DNA of 12,283 nt from Candidatus Neoanaerotignum tabaqchaliae (GTDB lineage Bacteria > Bacillota > Clostridia > Lachnospirales > Anaerotignaceae). A program made the position numbers and the translations under genes. Position 1 is the first letter of the stretch, and each line of letters starts with the position of its first letter. The notes beneath the pieces are model-generated. The model ran no database searches, had not been told where the DNA came from, and saw only the letters and a program-made list of their open reading frames with translations. The DNA lies in the NCBI GenBank assembly GCA_904420235.1, contig CAJFUS010000170.1:1-12283 (forward strand), read 5' to 3'. Shown here in pieces: positions 1 to 6,736 of this stretch.

Positions 1-2
1 AT

Positions 3-125
3 GTGAAAATTATAGAAAACGGAGGGAAAATTGTGTTTGATAACAGGGCCGATATTATTGATGACGAATTTATAAAAAATTATGAAAACGGCATTAATCT
101 TAATTCAAGCACAGAGGGAAATTAA
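3..125 (+). CDS. C-terminal end of an unidentified protein (partial)
   Basis: An open frame runs from the left window edge to a TAA at 123-125 and gives about 40 residues, rich in Ile, Asn, Asp and Glu (for example KIVFDNRADIIDDEFIKNYE). The gene begins outside the window. A GTG codon sits at position 3, but no ribosome binding site is visible before it, so I treat this as a truncated tail. A hairpin with a U-tract follows at 200-218, as expected after a real gene end. The tail is hydrophilic, with no membrane segment and no motif I recognise. The early 'IIENGGKIVFD' pattern is loosely like the end of an ABC-transporter ATPase, but this is far too little to name a function. Confidence 0.55.
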   Translation: MKIIENGGKIVFDNRADIIDDEFIKNYENGINLNSSTEGN

Positions 126-159
126 GATTGCTTAAATTTTTAATATCATTTGGTTTTAT

Positions 160-236
160 AAAATATCGGATATTTTTATTAAACTGTATTTTAAACCGCA
201 AAACCCTTTAAGGGTTTTATTTTTTATAAAATTTTT
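160..236 (+). terminator. Rho-independent terminator, preceded by an AT-rich hairpin
   Basis: The arms 200-208 (AAAACCCTT) and 210-218 (AAGGGTTTT) form a perfect inverted repeat and are followed by ATTTTTTATAAAATTTTTT. This is a typical intrinsic terminator for the gene that ends at 125. Just upstream, AAAATAT at 160-166 and ATATTTT at 170-176 form a second, weaker AT-only hairpin around CGG. Its role is uncertain. Confidence 0.75.
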
Positions 237-283
237 TGTGATAAGTTTTAAGCTTTGTTGATTGATGTGCGGGAATTTGAATG

Positions 284-312
284 TTGACAAAGGTTAATTT
301 AAAATATATGAT
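284..312 (+). promoter_or_regulatory. Sigma-A promoter of the LysR-family gene
   Basis: The -35 box TTGACA (284-289) matches consensus fully. After a 17-base spacer, the -10 box TATGAT (307-312) matches five of six positions. Transcription would begin near 319, leaving a leader of about 29 bases that contains the AAGGAGG ribosome binding site at 335-341. The strong match suggests the regulator is made constitutively unless something binds over this region; I saw no clear dyad here. Confidence 0.8.
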
Positions 313-347
313 TTTAATGAAAATACACAGGATTAAGGAGGTATATG

Positions 348-1247
348 ATGAATATTGACAGTGTTCAAATAGAGTGTTTTTTATCCGCGGCAAAGCATCT
401 TAATTTTTCAAAAGCGGCGGCTTTTTTATATATCTCACAGCCTGTTTTAAGCAGAAGAATATCAAAACTTGAGGAAGAGCTTGGTTTTAGGCTTTTTATA
501 AGATGCGGCAAAGGGCTTTTGCTTACTCAAGAAGGAGAAATTTTAAAAGAATTTTTTGAGAAAACTTCAAAAGAATTCAGCGTCGTTATGGGAAAGCTGT
601 CGGGGGAAAACAAAAAAGCTCGCAAGCAGATACGTATCGGGGTTTGCGAGGGAATAGACCTTTCAAAATATATAAGGGTTATTTTGAATGAGCTTAAAAA
701 ATGCGGTTTAAATGTTGAAGTTATTTTTAACTCGGGGCCTGTTGAGTCCTTGCTTGAAAGCTTTAAAAACGGATATTACGACCTTGTTATAATGCTTAAA
801 GTAACAATAGTTAACTACATTAAATATGGAGTTATAAGCGGTATTAAAATAAAGGATTTTATTAATGTCAACAAATGCGTTATATATTCTATTCACAATC
901 CTGTAAGCGCGAAGAAATTTCCATGTATTGAGGATTTCAGAGGGCAAACGCTTTTTTGCCTTAAGAAAGAGCATGTGCCGCAAAAGGTGCTTTCAAATGA
1001 GGATTTGTTTAATAAGCATAAAATGAAACCGGAAGTAAAGTTTTTGCCAAATATGGATTCTATTTATATGGCCCTTCAAATAGGCGGCGGGTTTTCGGTT
1101 TTTGATAATCATGAAAGGATTTTAAACAGCGAGGATATACTGCACTTTGATTTAGATGAAAAACAGCATATAAGTTTTGTTTGTGAACAAAACTGCGATA
1201 AGTATATAAGTGATTTTATTGATTTTTGTACTGGCCTTGGATTTTAG
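348..1247 (+). CDS. LysR-family transcriptional regulator
   Basis: This is a DNA-binding regulator of 299 residues, the usual LysR length. Residues 1-60 hold the winged helix-turn-helix (FLSAAKHLNFSKAAAFLYIS, then QPVLSRRISKLEEELGFRLF, ending in GLLLTQEGE). A linker helix follows, and residues from about 95 form the periplasmic-binding-protein-like effector domain (IRIGVCEGIDL onward). The start is set at 348: AAGGAGG (335-341) lies 6 bases before this ATG, but only 3 bases before the in-frame ATG at 345. The next gene, on the same strand after 272 bases, is a threonine/serine ammonia-lyase. TdcA of the enterobacterial tdc operon is also a LysR protein placed before tdcB, so a role as its activator is a reasonable inference. 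The effector is unknown, and sequence alone cannot distinguish this from other LysR subfamilies. Confidence 0.9.
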   Translation: MNIDSVQIECFLSAAKHLNFSKAAAFLYISQPVLSRRISKLEEELGFRLFIRCGKGLLLTQEGEILKEFFEKTSKEFSVVMGKLSGENKKARKQIRIGVCEGIDLSKYIRVILNELKKCGLNVEVIFNSGPVESLLESFKNGYYDLVIMLKVTIVNYIKYGVISGIKIKDFINVNKCVIYSIHNPVSAKKFPCIEDFRGQTLFCLKKEHVPQKVLSNEDLFNKHKMKPEVKFLPNMDSIYMALQIGGGFSVFDNHERILNSEDILHFDLDEKQHISFVCEQNCDKYISDFIDFCTGLGF

Positions 1248-1519
1248 CGTTATGTTTATTTTGTATGGCTTACATGCTAATTTTGCATTGGACATGTTTT
1301 AGGCAAAGAGTTAAGCTATATTAAGGCATATGAAATTTAAGATAAAGGCTAAAAATTTTGGCTAAATATCTTGCCATTGCATTGATTTTTGGAAAGTCCT
1401 TATTTTTTAAATTAACGCGTAAGCTTGTATGTTCAATACAATATGGAAGATGATTTTAAATGGAATTTTGCAAGTAAGTTTAAAATTTTTCGGTTTTAAA
1501 CAACGAGGGGGAGTATAGA
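1248..1519 (+). promoter_or_regulatory. Intergenic region with two dyads upstream of the ammonia-lyase gene
   Basis: This 272-base stretch has no convincing open frame. It holds two operator-like dyads. The first is ATGC-N7-GCAT at 1274-1288, which contains the T-N11-A core typical of LysR sites (T at 1275, A at 1287). The second is TTGTAT-GTTCA-ATACAA at 1425-1441, a perfect 6-base inverted repeat. A possible -10 box, TACAAT, lies at 1437-1442 inside the second dyad. Only a poor -35 (TTAACG, 1412-1417, spacer 19) precedes it, as would fit a promoter that needs an activator. The ribosome binding site GAGGGGGA lies at 1505-1512. Confidence 0.45.
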
Positions 1520-2488
1520 ATGAGCGAGTATCCTGTTATTGGAGATATTTTAAAGGCAAAGGAAAGAATAGGGAAATATATAAAGCATACTCCTATAATA
1601 AGAGGAGAAAAATTGGAGCCCATGTTTGGCTGTGAAATATATTTTAAGCCGGAGGTGCTTCAAATAACAGGGGCTTTTAAACTTAGAGGAGCTCTTAACA
1701 AAGCTTTGTCTATGCCAAAAGACGTTATATCAAGGGGGCTTATAGCCACGTCTTCGGGAAATCATGCTCAAGGCTTGGCTTATGCTGCCAGAATGCTTGG
1801 TGTTAAGGCCATTATAGTTCTTCCGGCCAATGCCCCAAAGATAAAAATTGAGAATACAAAAGCTCTTGGGGCTGAGGTTGTGCTTTATGACGGCGACACA
1901 GCGGCAAGGTGGAAAAAGGTTTATGAGTTGGCCGATGAAAACGGATATGTTCCTGTTCATGCCTTTGAAGACCCTGTTGTTATGGCTGGACAGGGAACAA
2001 TAGGCCTTGAAATATTGGAGGATTTAAAAGATGTTGACACGGTTATTGTGCCAATGGGCGGCGGCGGACTTATATCGGGAATATCCACTGCAATTAAAGA
2101 AACAAAGCCTTCCGTAAGGGTTATAGGCGCTGAACCGGCTCTTACGCCGAAATATTATATGAGCAGAATAAATAAAAAACCAACGGTTTTGCCACTTAAA
2201 AACACAATAGCCGATGGCCTTAGAATAAGCGTGCCGGGACAAAATCCGTATCCCATAATAGAAAAATATGTTGATGAAATAATAACCGTTGAAGATGAGA
2301 GCATAAAAGAAGCCATGCGCCTTATAGCTAAAAATGTTAAGCTTATAGTCGAGCCTGCATCAGCTATATGTATAGGTACTCTTATAGAAAAAAAACTTAA
2401 GGTTAGGGAAGGCGAGAAAGTTTGCTCAGTGCTTTCCGGAGGCAACTGGGATTTGGAGGATTTAGCGGCCGTTTACGCGGAAAAATAA
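1520..2488 (+). CDS. tdcB: Threonine/serine ammonia-lyase, PLP-dependent, without ACT domain
   Basis: Fold-type II PLP enzyme that deaminates L-threonine to 2-oxobutyrate (and usually L-serine to pyruvate) in the cytoplasm. The PLP lysine is K54 in TGAFKLRGA (50-58). The substrate loop SSGNHAQG is at 78-85, the glycine-rich phosphate loop GGGGLISG at 180-187, and the SGGN motif near the C terminus at 306-309. At 322 residues it ends after the catalytic domain. It lacks the regulatory ACT region of biosynthetic IlvA, so it resembles catabolic TdcB (about 329 residues). ATG 1520 follows GAGGGGGA by 7 bases. The LysR gene upstream supports a catabolic, inducible role. The segment DGLRISVPGQNPYPI (232-246) also resembles serine racemase and 3-hydroxyaspartate ammonia-lyase relatives, so the exact substrate is less certain than the family. 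Confidence 0.85.
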   Translation: MSEYPVIGDILKAKERIGKYIKHTPIIRGEKLEPMFGCEIYFKPEVLQITGAFKLRGALNKALSMPKDVISRGLIATSSGNHAQGLAYAARMLGVKAIIVLPANAPKIKIENTKALGAEVVLYDGDTAARWKKVYELADENGYVPVHAFEDPVVMAGQGTIGLEILEDLKDVDTVIVPMGGGGLISGISTAIKETKPSVRVIGAEPALTPKYYMSRINKKPTVLPLKNTIADGLRISVPGQNPYPIIEKYVDEIITVEDESIKEAMRLIAKNVKLIVEPASAICIGTLIEKKLKVREGEKVCSVLSGGNWDLEDLAAVYAEK

Positions 2489-2519
2489 AAATTTCATAGC
2501 TGCCAAAATATAAAAACAG

Positions 2520-2568
2520 AGGGCTTAAAACATATAGGCTATCCTATAAGTTTAGGCCCTATTTTTAT
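2520..2568. terminator. Shared bidirectional terminator between convergent genes
   Basis: A long imperfect hairpin pairs AGGGCTTAAAACATATAGG (2520-2538) with CCTATAAGTTTAGGCCCT (2543-2560) around a CTAT loop. On the plus strand it is followed by ATTTTTATAATTT. On the minus strand the opposite flank reads CTGTTTTTATATTTT. It can therefore end transcripts of both the ammonia-lyase (plus) and the MATE operon (minus). The MATE gene ends at 2635, leaving a 3' UTR of about 65 bases before the hairpin; the rest of 2489-2634 is featureless. Confidence 0.75.
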
Positions 2569-2634
2569 AATTTATAACATCAACATATAGCATACAGAAT
2601 TTTGTTTTGGTGAAATAAAAAGATTTTTGCTTTT

Positions 2635-3984
2635 TTATGCTTTTTCCATACGCTCAGTTATTTTTTTGCTGTTAATTTTATAGTAAATAAGTCCAAATAT
2701 ATCAGCTAAAATCCAACCGATAGGAACCGAAGCCCATATGCCGACAACGCCTATTGCCGGTATTGCTGACAGAATATAAGCCAAAGCAACTCTTGTGCCA
2801 AGAGATATTACTGTAAGCACAACAGACATAGATGGCACGCTTACAGCCCTGTAAAAACCATACCATAAAAATAGACAGCCTATGCCAAAATAAAAACTTC
2901 CCTCAATGTGAAGATATTGAATTCCTATTTCAAGTATTTCTGTTTCATTAGGTTTTATAAAAAGCAAAAGCAAGGGTTTTGCGAATATGAATACAATGGC
3001 GCTTATTATAATGCAGAATATAACTGATGTTATTACAGCACTTTTTATGCCTTTTTTTATTCTTTCTGTTTTCTTTGCTCCATAGTTTTGAGCTATAAAT
3101 GTTGAAAAGGCGTTTCCAAAATCCTGAACAGGCATATAAGCAAATGAATCGATTTTAACTGCCGCCGCAAAAGCTGCCATAACTGTCGGACCAAAACTGT
3201 TTACAAGGCCCTGAACCATAAGTATTCCAAAATTCATTATGGATTGCTGCATACATGTTAAAATTGAAAATTGAGACAGCTCTGATACAGTTTCTTTTTT
3301 CATAATCATGTGCCGCTTTGATATTCTGAACTCTGGAAGCCTAAAAAATGTGTAGAGTGTTATGCCTATGCCGGAAACAAATTGTGAAAATACAGTAGCT
3401 ATGGCGGCTCCGGCTACTCCCCAGTTAAAAACTATTACAAAAACCAAGTCAAGCGCTATATTTAATATGGCGGATACGGCCAAAAAAACTAAAGGTGTAA
3501 CAGAGTTTCCAACAGCCCTTAAAAGAGAAGCGAAGTAGTTATATAAAAAAGTAGCTGGTATACCGATGAATATTATCACTATGTATTCTCTCATAAGGGA
3601 ATATATCTCGTTTGGAACGTTTAAAAACGCCATTATCTGGTCGGTAAATATAAAAACCAGTATATTTAATATTATCGTAAGAACTCCTATAAGCACAAAT
3701 GATGTGAATATGCTTAGCTTAAGATTTTCGTCATCTTTTTGACCAAAGCGTATTGAGAAAACTGCGCCGCTTCCCATGCAAAGGCCCAATATTATTGATG
3801 TTATGAATGTCATAAGTGTATATGACGAGCCAACAGCCGCTAAAGCGTCAGTGCCTATAAATTGCCCCACAACAAGAGTATCAGCTACATTATAGAATTG
3901 CTGGAGAAGATTTCCCACTATCATTGGAAAAGCGAAGAAGAGCATTGTTTTTGTTATATTACCTGTTGTTAAATCCTTATGCAT
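2635..3984 (-). CDS. MATE-family efflux transporter
   Basis: Inner-membrane multidrug and toxin extrusion pump of 449 residues, the usual length for 12 membrane helices in two six-helix halves. The family start is clear: TTGNITKTMLFFAFPMIVGN, then LLQQFYNVADTLVVGQFIG, where the QFYNVADTLVVG stretch is typical of the MepA/DinF-like clostridial group. The second half begins near FGILMVQGLVNSFGPTVMAAFAAA and contains PVQDFGNAFSTFIAQNYGA, the mirror of the first repeat. Such pumps export cationic compounds by Na+ or H+ antiport; the substrate cannot be read from sequence. It is the last gene of a minus-strand operon and starts 28 bases after the PAP2 stop. An AAAAGGA site lies 10 bases before the ATG. 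No regulator is encoded beside it. Confidence 0.9.
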   Translation of the reverse strand: MHKDLTTGNITKTMLFFAFPMIVGNLLQQFYNVADTLVVGQFIGTDALAAVGSSYTLMTFITSIILGLCMGSGAVFSIRFGQKDDENLKLSIFTSFVLIGVLTIILNILVFIFTDQIMAFLNVPNEIYSLMREYIVIIFIGIPATFLYNYFASLLRAVGNSVTPLVFLAVSAILNIALDLVFVIVFNWGVAGAAIATVFSQFVSGIGITLYTFFRLPEFRISKRHMIMKKETVSELSQFSILTCMQQSIMNFGILMVQGLVNSFGPTVMAAFAAAVKIDSFAYMPVQDFGNAFSTFIAQNYGAKKTERIKKGIKSAVITSVIFCIIISAIVFIFAKPLLLLFIKPNETEILEIGIQYLHIEGSFYFGIGCLFLWYGFYRAVSVPSMSVVLTVISLGTRVALAYILSAIPAIGVVGIWASVPIGWILADIFGLIYYKINSKKITERMEKA

Positions 3985-4012
3985 AATAATATATTCCTTT
4001 TAAAGCTGTATG

Positions 4013-4507
4013 TTATAGTATTATAAAAAATGATAAAATCCCTATAAAAATACTTATAAGCACTCCTAAAACCACATCCTTTATATAATGCACGCCAGTA
4101 AGCACTCTTGAGACACATACAAAAATGCTTATTATTCCGGTTATTATACCAAGAAGCGGCCATATATAGTATACTGCTATCGTAATTATAACAGAGCTGG
4201 AGGCGTGGCGGCTTGGACAGGAACGTCCTGAGGAGTGAAAAACTATGGGATTAAAGCCAATAGCTTCAAAGGGACGCTTGTAATTAAGTCTATTTCTTAT
4301 TAATGTTACAATTAAAAAGTCAATCCATGGAATTAATCCGCATGGAATTACGCGTATGTCAAGCCTTACAGCCAAAACAGCTAAAGTTCCGTAAAATATC
4401 CACATAACAGGTTTTGGAAACTGTTTGTCTATAAAAACAACTAAATTTTTAAAATATGGCCTTTGATTTATGTATAAATTAAGAGCCTTGTATTTTTCAG
4501 GCGGCAT
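4013..4507 (-). CDS. PAP2-family membrane phosphatase
   Basis: Small integral-membrane acid phosphatase of the PAP2/PgpB type, 164 residues. Known members dephosphorylate lipid phosphates such as phosphatidate or undecaprenyl pyrophosphate. All three motifs are visible: R71-x6-R78-P79 (the first residue is usually Lys), P98-S-R-H101, and S133-R-x3-G138-x-H140-Y-x2-D144. H101 and H140 are the expected catalytic histidines and D144 their partner. Hydrophobic helices surround the motifs. The start is set at 4507, not at the in-frame ATG at 4528. AAAAGGAAG lies about 6 bases before ATG 4507, whereas only an A-rich tract precedes 4528. This gives an 11-base overlap with the EamA gene, consistent with translational coupling. 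The substrate is unknown, and the transporter neighbours do not settle it. Confidence 0.88.
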   Translation of the reverse strand: MPPEKYKALNLYINQRPYFKNLVVFIDKQFPKPVMWIFYGTLAVLAVRLDIRVIPCGLIPWIDFLIVTLIRNRLNYKRPFEAIGFNPIVFHSSGRSCPSRHASSSVIITIAVYYIWPLLGIITGIISIFVCVSRVLTGVHYIKDVVLGVLISIFIGILSFFIIL

Positions 4508-5426
4508 TTTCAACTTCCTTTTGTACATCAGTTTTTTTGTTAATTGACAGCAGCAAAACAGTTGACATTATAAAGGCAAAGCCAATAAAGTCTATGGGTG
4601 TAAATTTACTCTTAAGCCATATAGCCGAGAATATTGTCGCTGACAGAGGCTCAACGCAAGAAAGAGTGCTGGCCTTTGAGGCGCCTATGAGGCTAACTCC
4701 TTTAAGATATGTTGTAAAAGGCACCACTGTTCCAAATATCACTATAATGGCAGCAAATATGAATGTTTGAATATCCATAGGCTGATTTATTGTCCATGTT
4801 TTTGTGGCTATAAAAAATACTATTCCGGCTATAAGCATTCCAAATCCGGTTACGGTAATGCTGCCCCAGCTGGCTATAAGTTTTCCGGGAAGAAGAGAGT
4901 AGAGCGCCAAACCAACAGCGGCCAAAAGACCAAAAATAAGAGCTGAAGGCGATATAGCCAAGTTGTTTATATTGCCATGGGTTGCTAAAAGAAATGTTCC
5001 GCTTATGGCCAAAATAATTGCTATAGCCTCTTTTAATCGAGGAAGTCGCAATGTTTTAACGCATATTGACAACATTATAAGCGCCGGACTTAGATATTGC
5101 AAAACTGTCCCAGTGGCGGCGTTTGAATAGGATATAGCCTTAAAATAGGCATATTGACACGTTAAAAGTCCGGCTATGGCAAACACACAAAGTGCCGTTA
5201 TGTCGGCTTTTTTTGAAAAAAGGCCCTTAACGCTTTTTCTTTGAAGGACAATGGCTAAAGAAGACATTATAATTCCGCCAATGAGCATTCTAACTGATGT
5301 AAGCCATTCGGCATTCATTTGTTTATATGTAAAAAGCCATTGGCCGCATGTGCCTGTAAATCCCCATAAAGCTCCGCCAAAAAGGACTAAAGCAAACCCT
5401 GTTATTTTTGATTTTTTGTCTTTCAT
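4497..5426 (-). CDS. EamA/DMT-superfamily transporter (RhaT/RarD-like)
   Basis: Inner-membrane drug/metabolite transporter of 309 residues with the ten-helix, two-EamA-repeat layout. The first repeat opens with FALVLFGGALWGFTGTCGQW. It includes the helix containing RMLIGGIIMSS and the conserved stretch YFKAISYSNAATGTVLQYLSPAL. The second repeat begins near ALIFGLLAAVGLALYSLLPG and ends with ASTLSCVEPLSATIFSAIWL, a typical EamA ending. Members export or import amino acids, purines or other metabolites; the substrate cannot be assigned here. The start is ATG 5426, with GGGGA (5433-5437) 6 bases upstream. A TTG at 5430-5432 is in frame but directly abuts that site. It is the first gene of the EamA-PAP2-MATE operon and overlaps the next gene by 11 bases. 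Confidence 0.88.
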   Translation of the reverse strand: MKDKKSKITGFALVLFGGALWGFTGTCGQWLFTYKQMNAEWLTSVRMLIGGIIMSSLAIVLQRKSVKGLFSKKADITALCVFAIAGLLTCQYAYFKAISYSNAATGTVLQYLSPALIMLSICVKTLRLPRLKEAIAIILAISGTFLLATHGNINNLAISPSALIFGLLAAVGLALYSLLPGKLIASWGSITVTGFGMLIAGIVFFIATKTWTINQPMDIQTFIFAAIIVIFGTVVPFTTYLKGVSLIGASKASTLSCVEPLSATIFSAIWLKSKFTPIDFIGFAFIMSTVLLLSINKKTDVQKEVENAA

Positions 5427-5489
5427 AATCAATCCCCAAAATTAATAGGTAATAAAAGTTGAATAAACTGAAAATGATTATAGCACAAT

Positions 5490-5519
5490 ATTATATTAAT
5501 TAAAATATAAAAATGTCAT
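5490..5519 (-). promoter_or_regulatory. Candidate promoter of the EamA-PAP2-MATE operon
   Basis: On the minus strand, ATGACA (5519-5514) is followed after 18 bases by a perfect TATAAT (5495-5490). A second TATAAT lies at 5482-5477 but has only TTTTAA as its -35. Either would give a leader of roughly 45-60 bases before ATG 5426. Confidence 0.5.
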
Positions 5520-5741
5520 TTTTATGATGTATTAAAAAGATACTTTTGCAGAAAGCTCGGAAAAATGAATTGCAGAATTAGTTTTTGAAAAACATCTGTC
5601 CAATTATTTCTTTAAGCATAATTTATATTCTTGATATTTAATGTTTTTAAGTGCAGCATGTATTTTAAGCGTTTAAAAAGTGAACATTTGAGTTGAAATA
5701 AAATTTTAGTTTAAAAATGTTATTTTTATACAATAAAGCCG
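5520..5741. other. Divergent intergenic region with no recognisable gene
   Basis: This is the middle of the 365-base gap between the divergent EamA and fruK operons. It is very AT-rich, and no open frame has a ribosome binding site. A short inverted repeat, TTTTAA-GCGT-TTAAAA (5663-5678), is visible but low in information. I see no catabolite-responsive element matching the usual consensus and no riboswitch. The promoters lie at the two ends, near 5490-5519 and 5742-5769. Confidence 0.4.
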
Positions 5742-5771
5742 TTGGATATTATCATGCGGTTTGGATAATAT
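5742..5771 (+). promoter_or_regulatory. Candidate fruK promoter overlapped by an inverted repeat
   Basis: TTGGAT (5742-5747) and GATAAT (5764-5769), 16 bases apart, form a moderate sigma-A promoter. A perfect 8-base inverted repeat, ATATTATC (5746-5753) and GATAATAT (5764-5771) with a 10-base spacer, covers both elements. That is the expected position for a repressor operator. In many Bacillota a DeoR-type FruR that responds to fructose-1-phosphate controls fruKA. No fruR gene is present in this window, so the binding protein is unidentified. Confidence 0.45.
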
Positions 5772-5791
5772 AAATTTACGGGGTGATTTTT

Positions 5792-6736
5792 ATGATTTAC
5801 ACAGTTACTCTCAATCCCTCAATAGATTATGTTATGGAATGTGAGAAAATTGAGGAAGGAAAACTTAACAGAAGCAAAAATGAAAAAATTTTCGCCGGAG
5901 GCAAGGGAATAAACGTGTCGGTTATGCTTAATAATTTGGGGCTTAAAAGTATGGCCACAGGTTTTGCCGCCGGCTTTACTGGCAGAGAGCTTGTAAACAT
6001 TGTTGAGAGCCAAAATATACGCCAAAGTTTTGTTTTTGTTGAAAATAGTTTTACAAGAATAAACGTAAAAATAAAGGGCGAAATAGAAACGGAGATAAAC
6101 GGCGAAGGTCCCTTTGTTTCTAAAGAAGATTTTAATAGGCTTTTGGAATGTTTTGACGGACTGAAAAGCGACGATTTAGTTATAATGTCCGGTTCTGTTC
6201 CCAAAAGCGAGGTTGAAAACATGTATGACGCTATGGCGGAAAGGCTTTGCGTTAAAGGTATAAGGTTTATAGCCGATACGACAGGGGAAAATCTTAAAAG
6301 TGTGCTTAAGTACAGACCTCTTATGGTTAAGCCGAATAAAGCCGAGCTGGAAGAGCTTTTTAATTATGAGATAAACTCCATAGAAGAAATAATAAGCTGT
6401 GCCGGAAAACTTAAAGTGCTGGGTGCCGAAAACGTGCTTGTATCTATGGGAGAAAAAGGAGCGGCTCTTATAACGTCCGACGGAGAGGCGCTTTTGTGCG
6501 GCGCGCCGAAGGGAAAGAAGGTTAACACTGTCGGCTCCGGAGACGCTATGGTAGCTGGCTGGACAGCGGGAATTATAAATTATGGAAAAAACACTGAAGC
6601 CTTAGCCCTTTCGGTAGCATGCGGCAGCGCCAGCGCCTTTTGTGAAGGATTGGCCTCAAAGGAACAGGTTATGACTTTATATAATGATGTTAAAAATATG
6701 GTAGTAAAAGGAGTTGATGAAAAATGCGGATTATAA
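5792..6736 (+). CDS. fruK: 1-phosphofructokinase
   Basis: PfkB-family (ribokinase-fold) sugar kinase that converts fructose-1-phosphate plus ATP to fructose-1,6-bisphosphate in the cytoplasm. It has 314 residues, the usual length. The N terminus MIYTVTLNPSIDYVM is typical of FruK/LacC. GGKGINV at 36-42 is the first PfkB signature, and VGSGDAMVAG at 247-256 the second, with catalytic base D251 and the anion-hole glycines. The start is ATG 5792: GGGGTGA (5780-5786) lies 5 bases before it, while the in-frame GTG at 5783 lies inside that binding site. It is the first gene of the operon, and its last 13 bases overlap fruA. The fructose permease downstream makes 1-phosphofructokinase far more likely than tagatose-6-phosphate kinase, a close relative. 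Confidence 0.93.
   Translation: MIYTVTLNPSIDYVMECEKIEEGKLNRSKNEKIFAGGKGINVSVMLNNLGLKSMATGFAAGFTGRELVNIVESQNIRQSFVFVENSFTRINVKIKGEIETEINGEGPFVSKEDFNRLLECFDGLKSDDLVIMSGSVPKSEVENMYDAMAERLCVKGIRFIADTTGENLKSVLKYRPLMVKPNKAELEELFNYEINSIEEIISCAGKLKVLGAENVLVSMGEKGAALITSDGEALLCGAPKGKKVNTVGSGDAMVAGWTAGIINYGKNTEALALSVACGSASAFCEGLASKEQVMTLYNDVKNMVVKGVDEKCGL

Noticed and set aside
4537..4770. Plus-strand open frame within the EamA gene
   Set aside because: It is antisense to the second EamA repeat, with no convincing ribosome binding site or domain.
5663..5678. Inverted repeat TTTTAA-GCGT-TTAAAA
   Set aside because: It consists only of A and T in an AT-rich spacer, so it is expected by chance. It has no promoter alignment.
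5433..5782. Catabolite-responsive element (CcpA site) before the fructose operon
   Set aside because: I searched by eye for the TGWAANCGNTNWCA pattern and found no acceptable match. TGAAAATG at 5469 lacks the central CG.
5827..6222. Minus-strand open frame antisense to fruK
   Set aside because: It is Ser-, Phe- and Pro-rich low-quality translation lying wholly inside fruK. It is best explained as a shadow.
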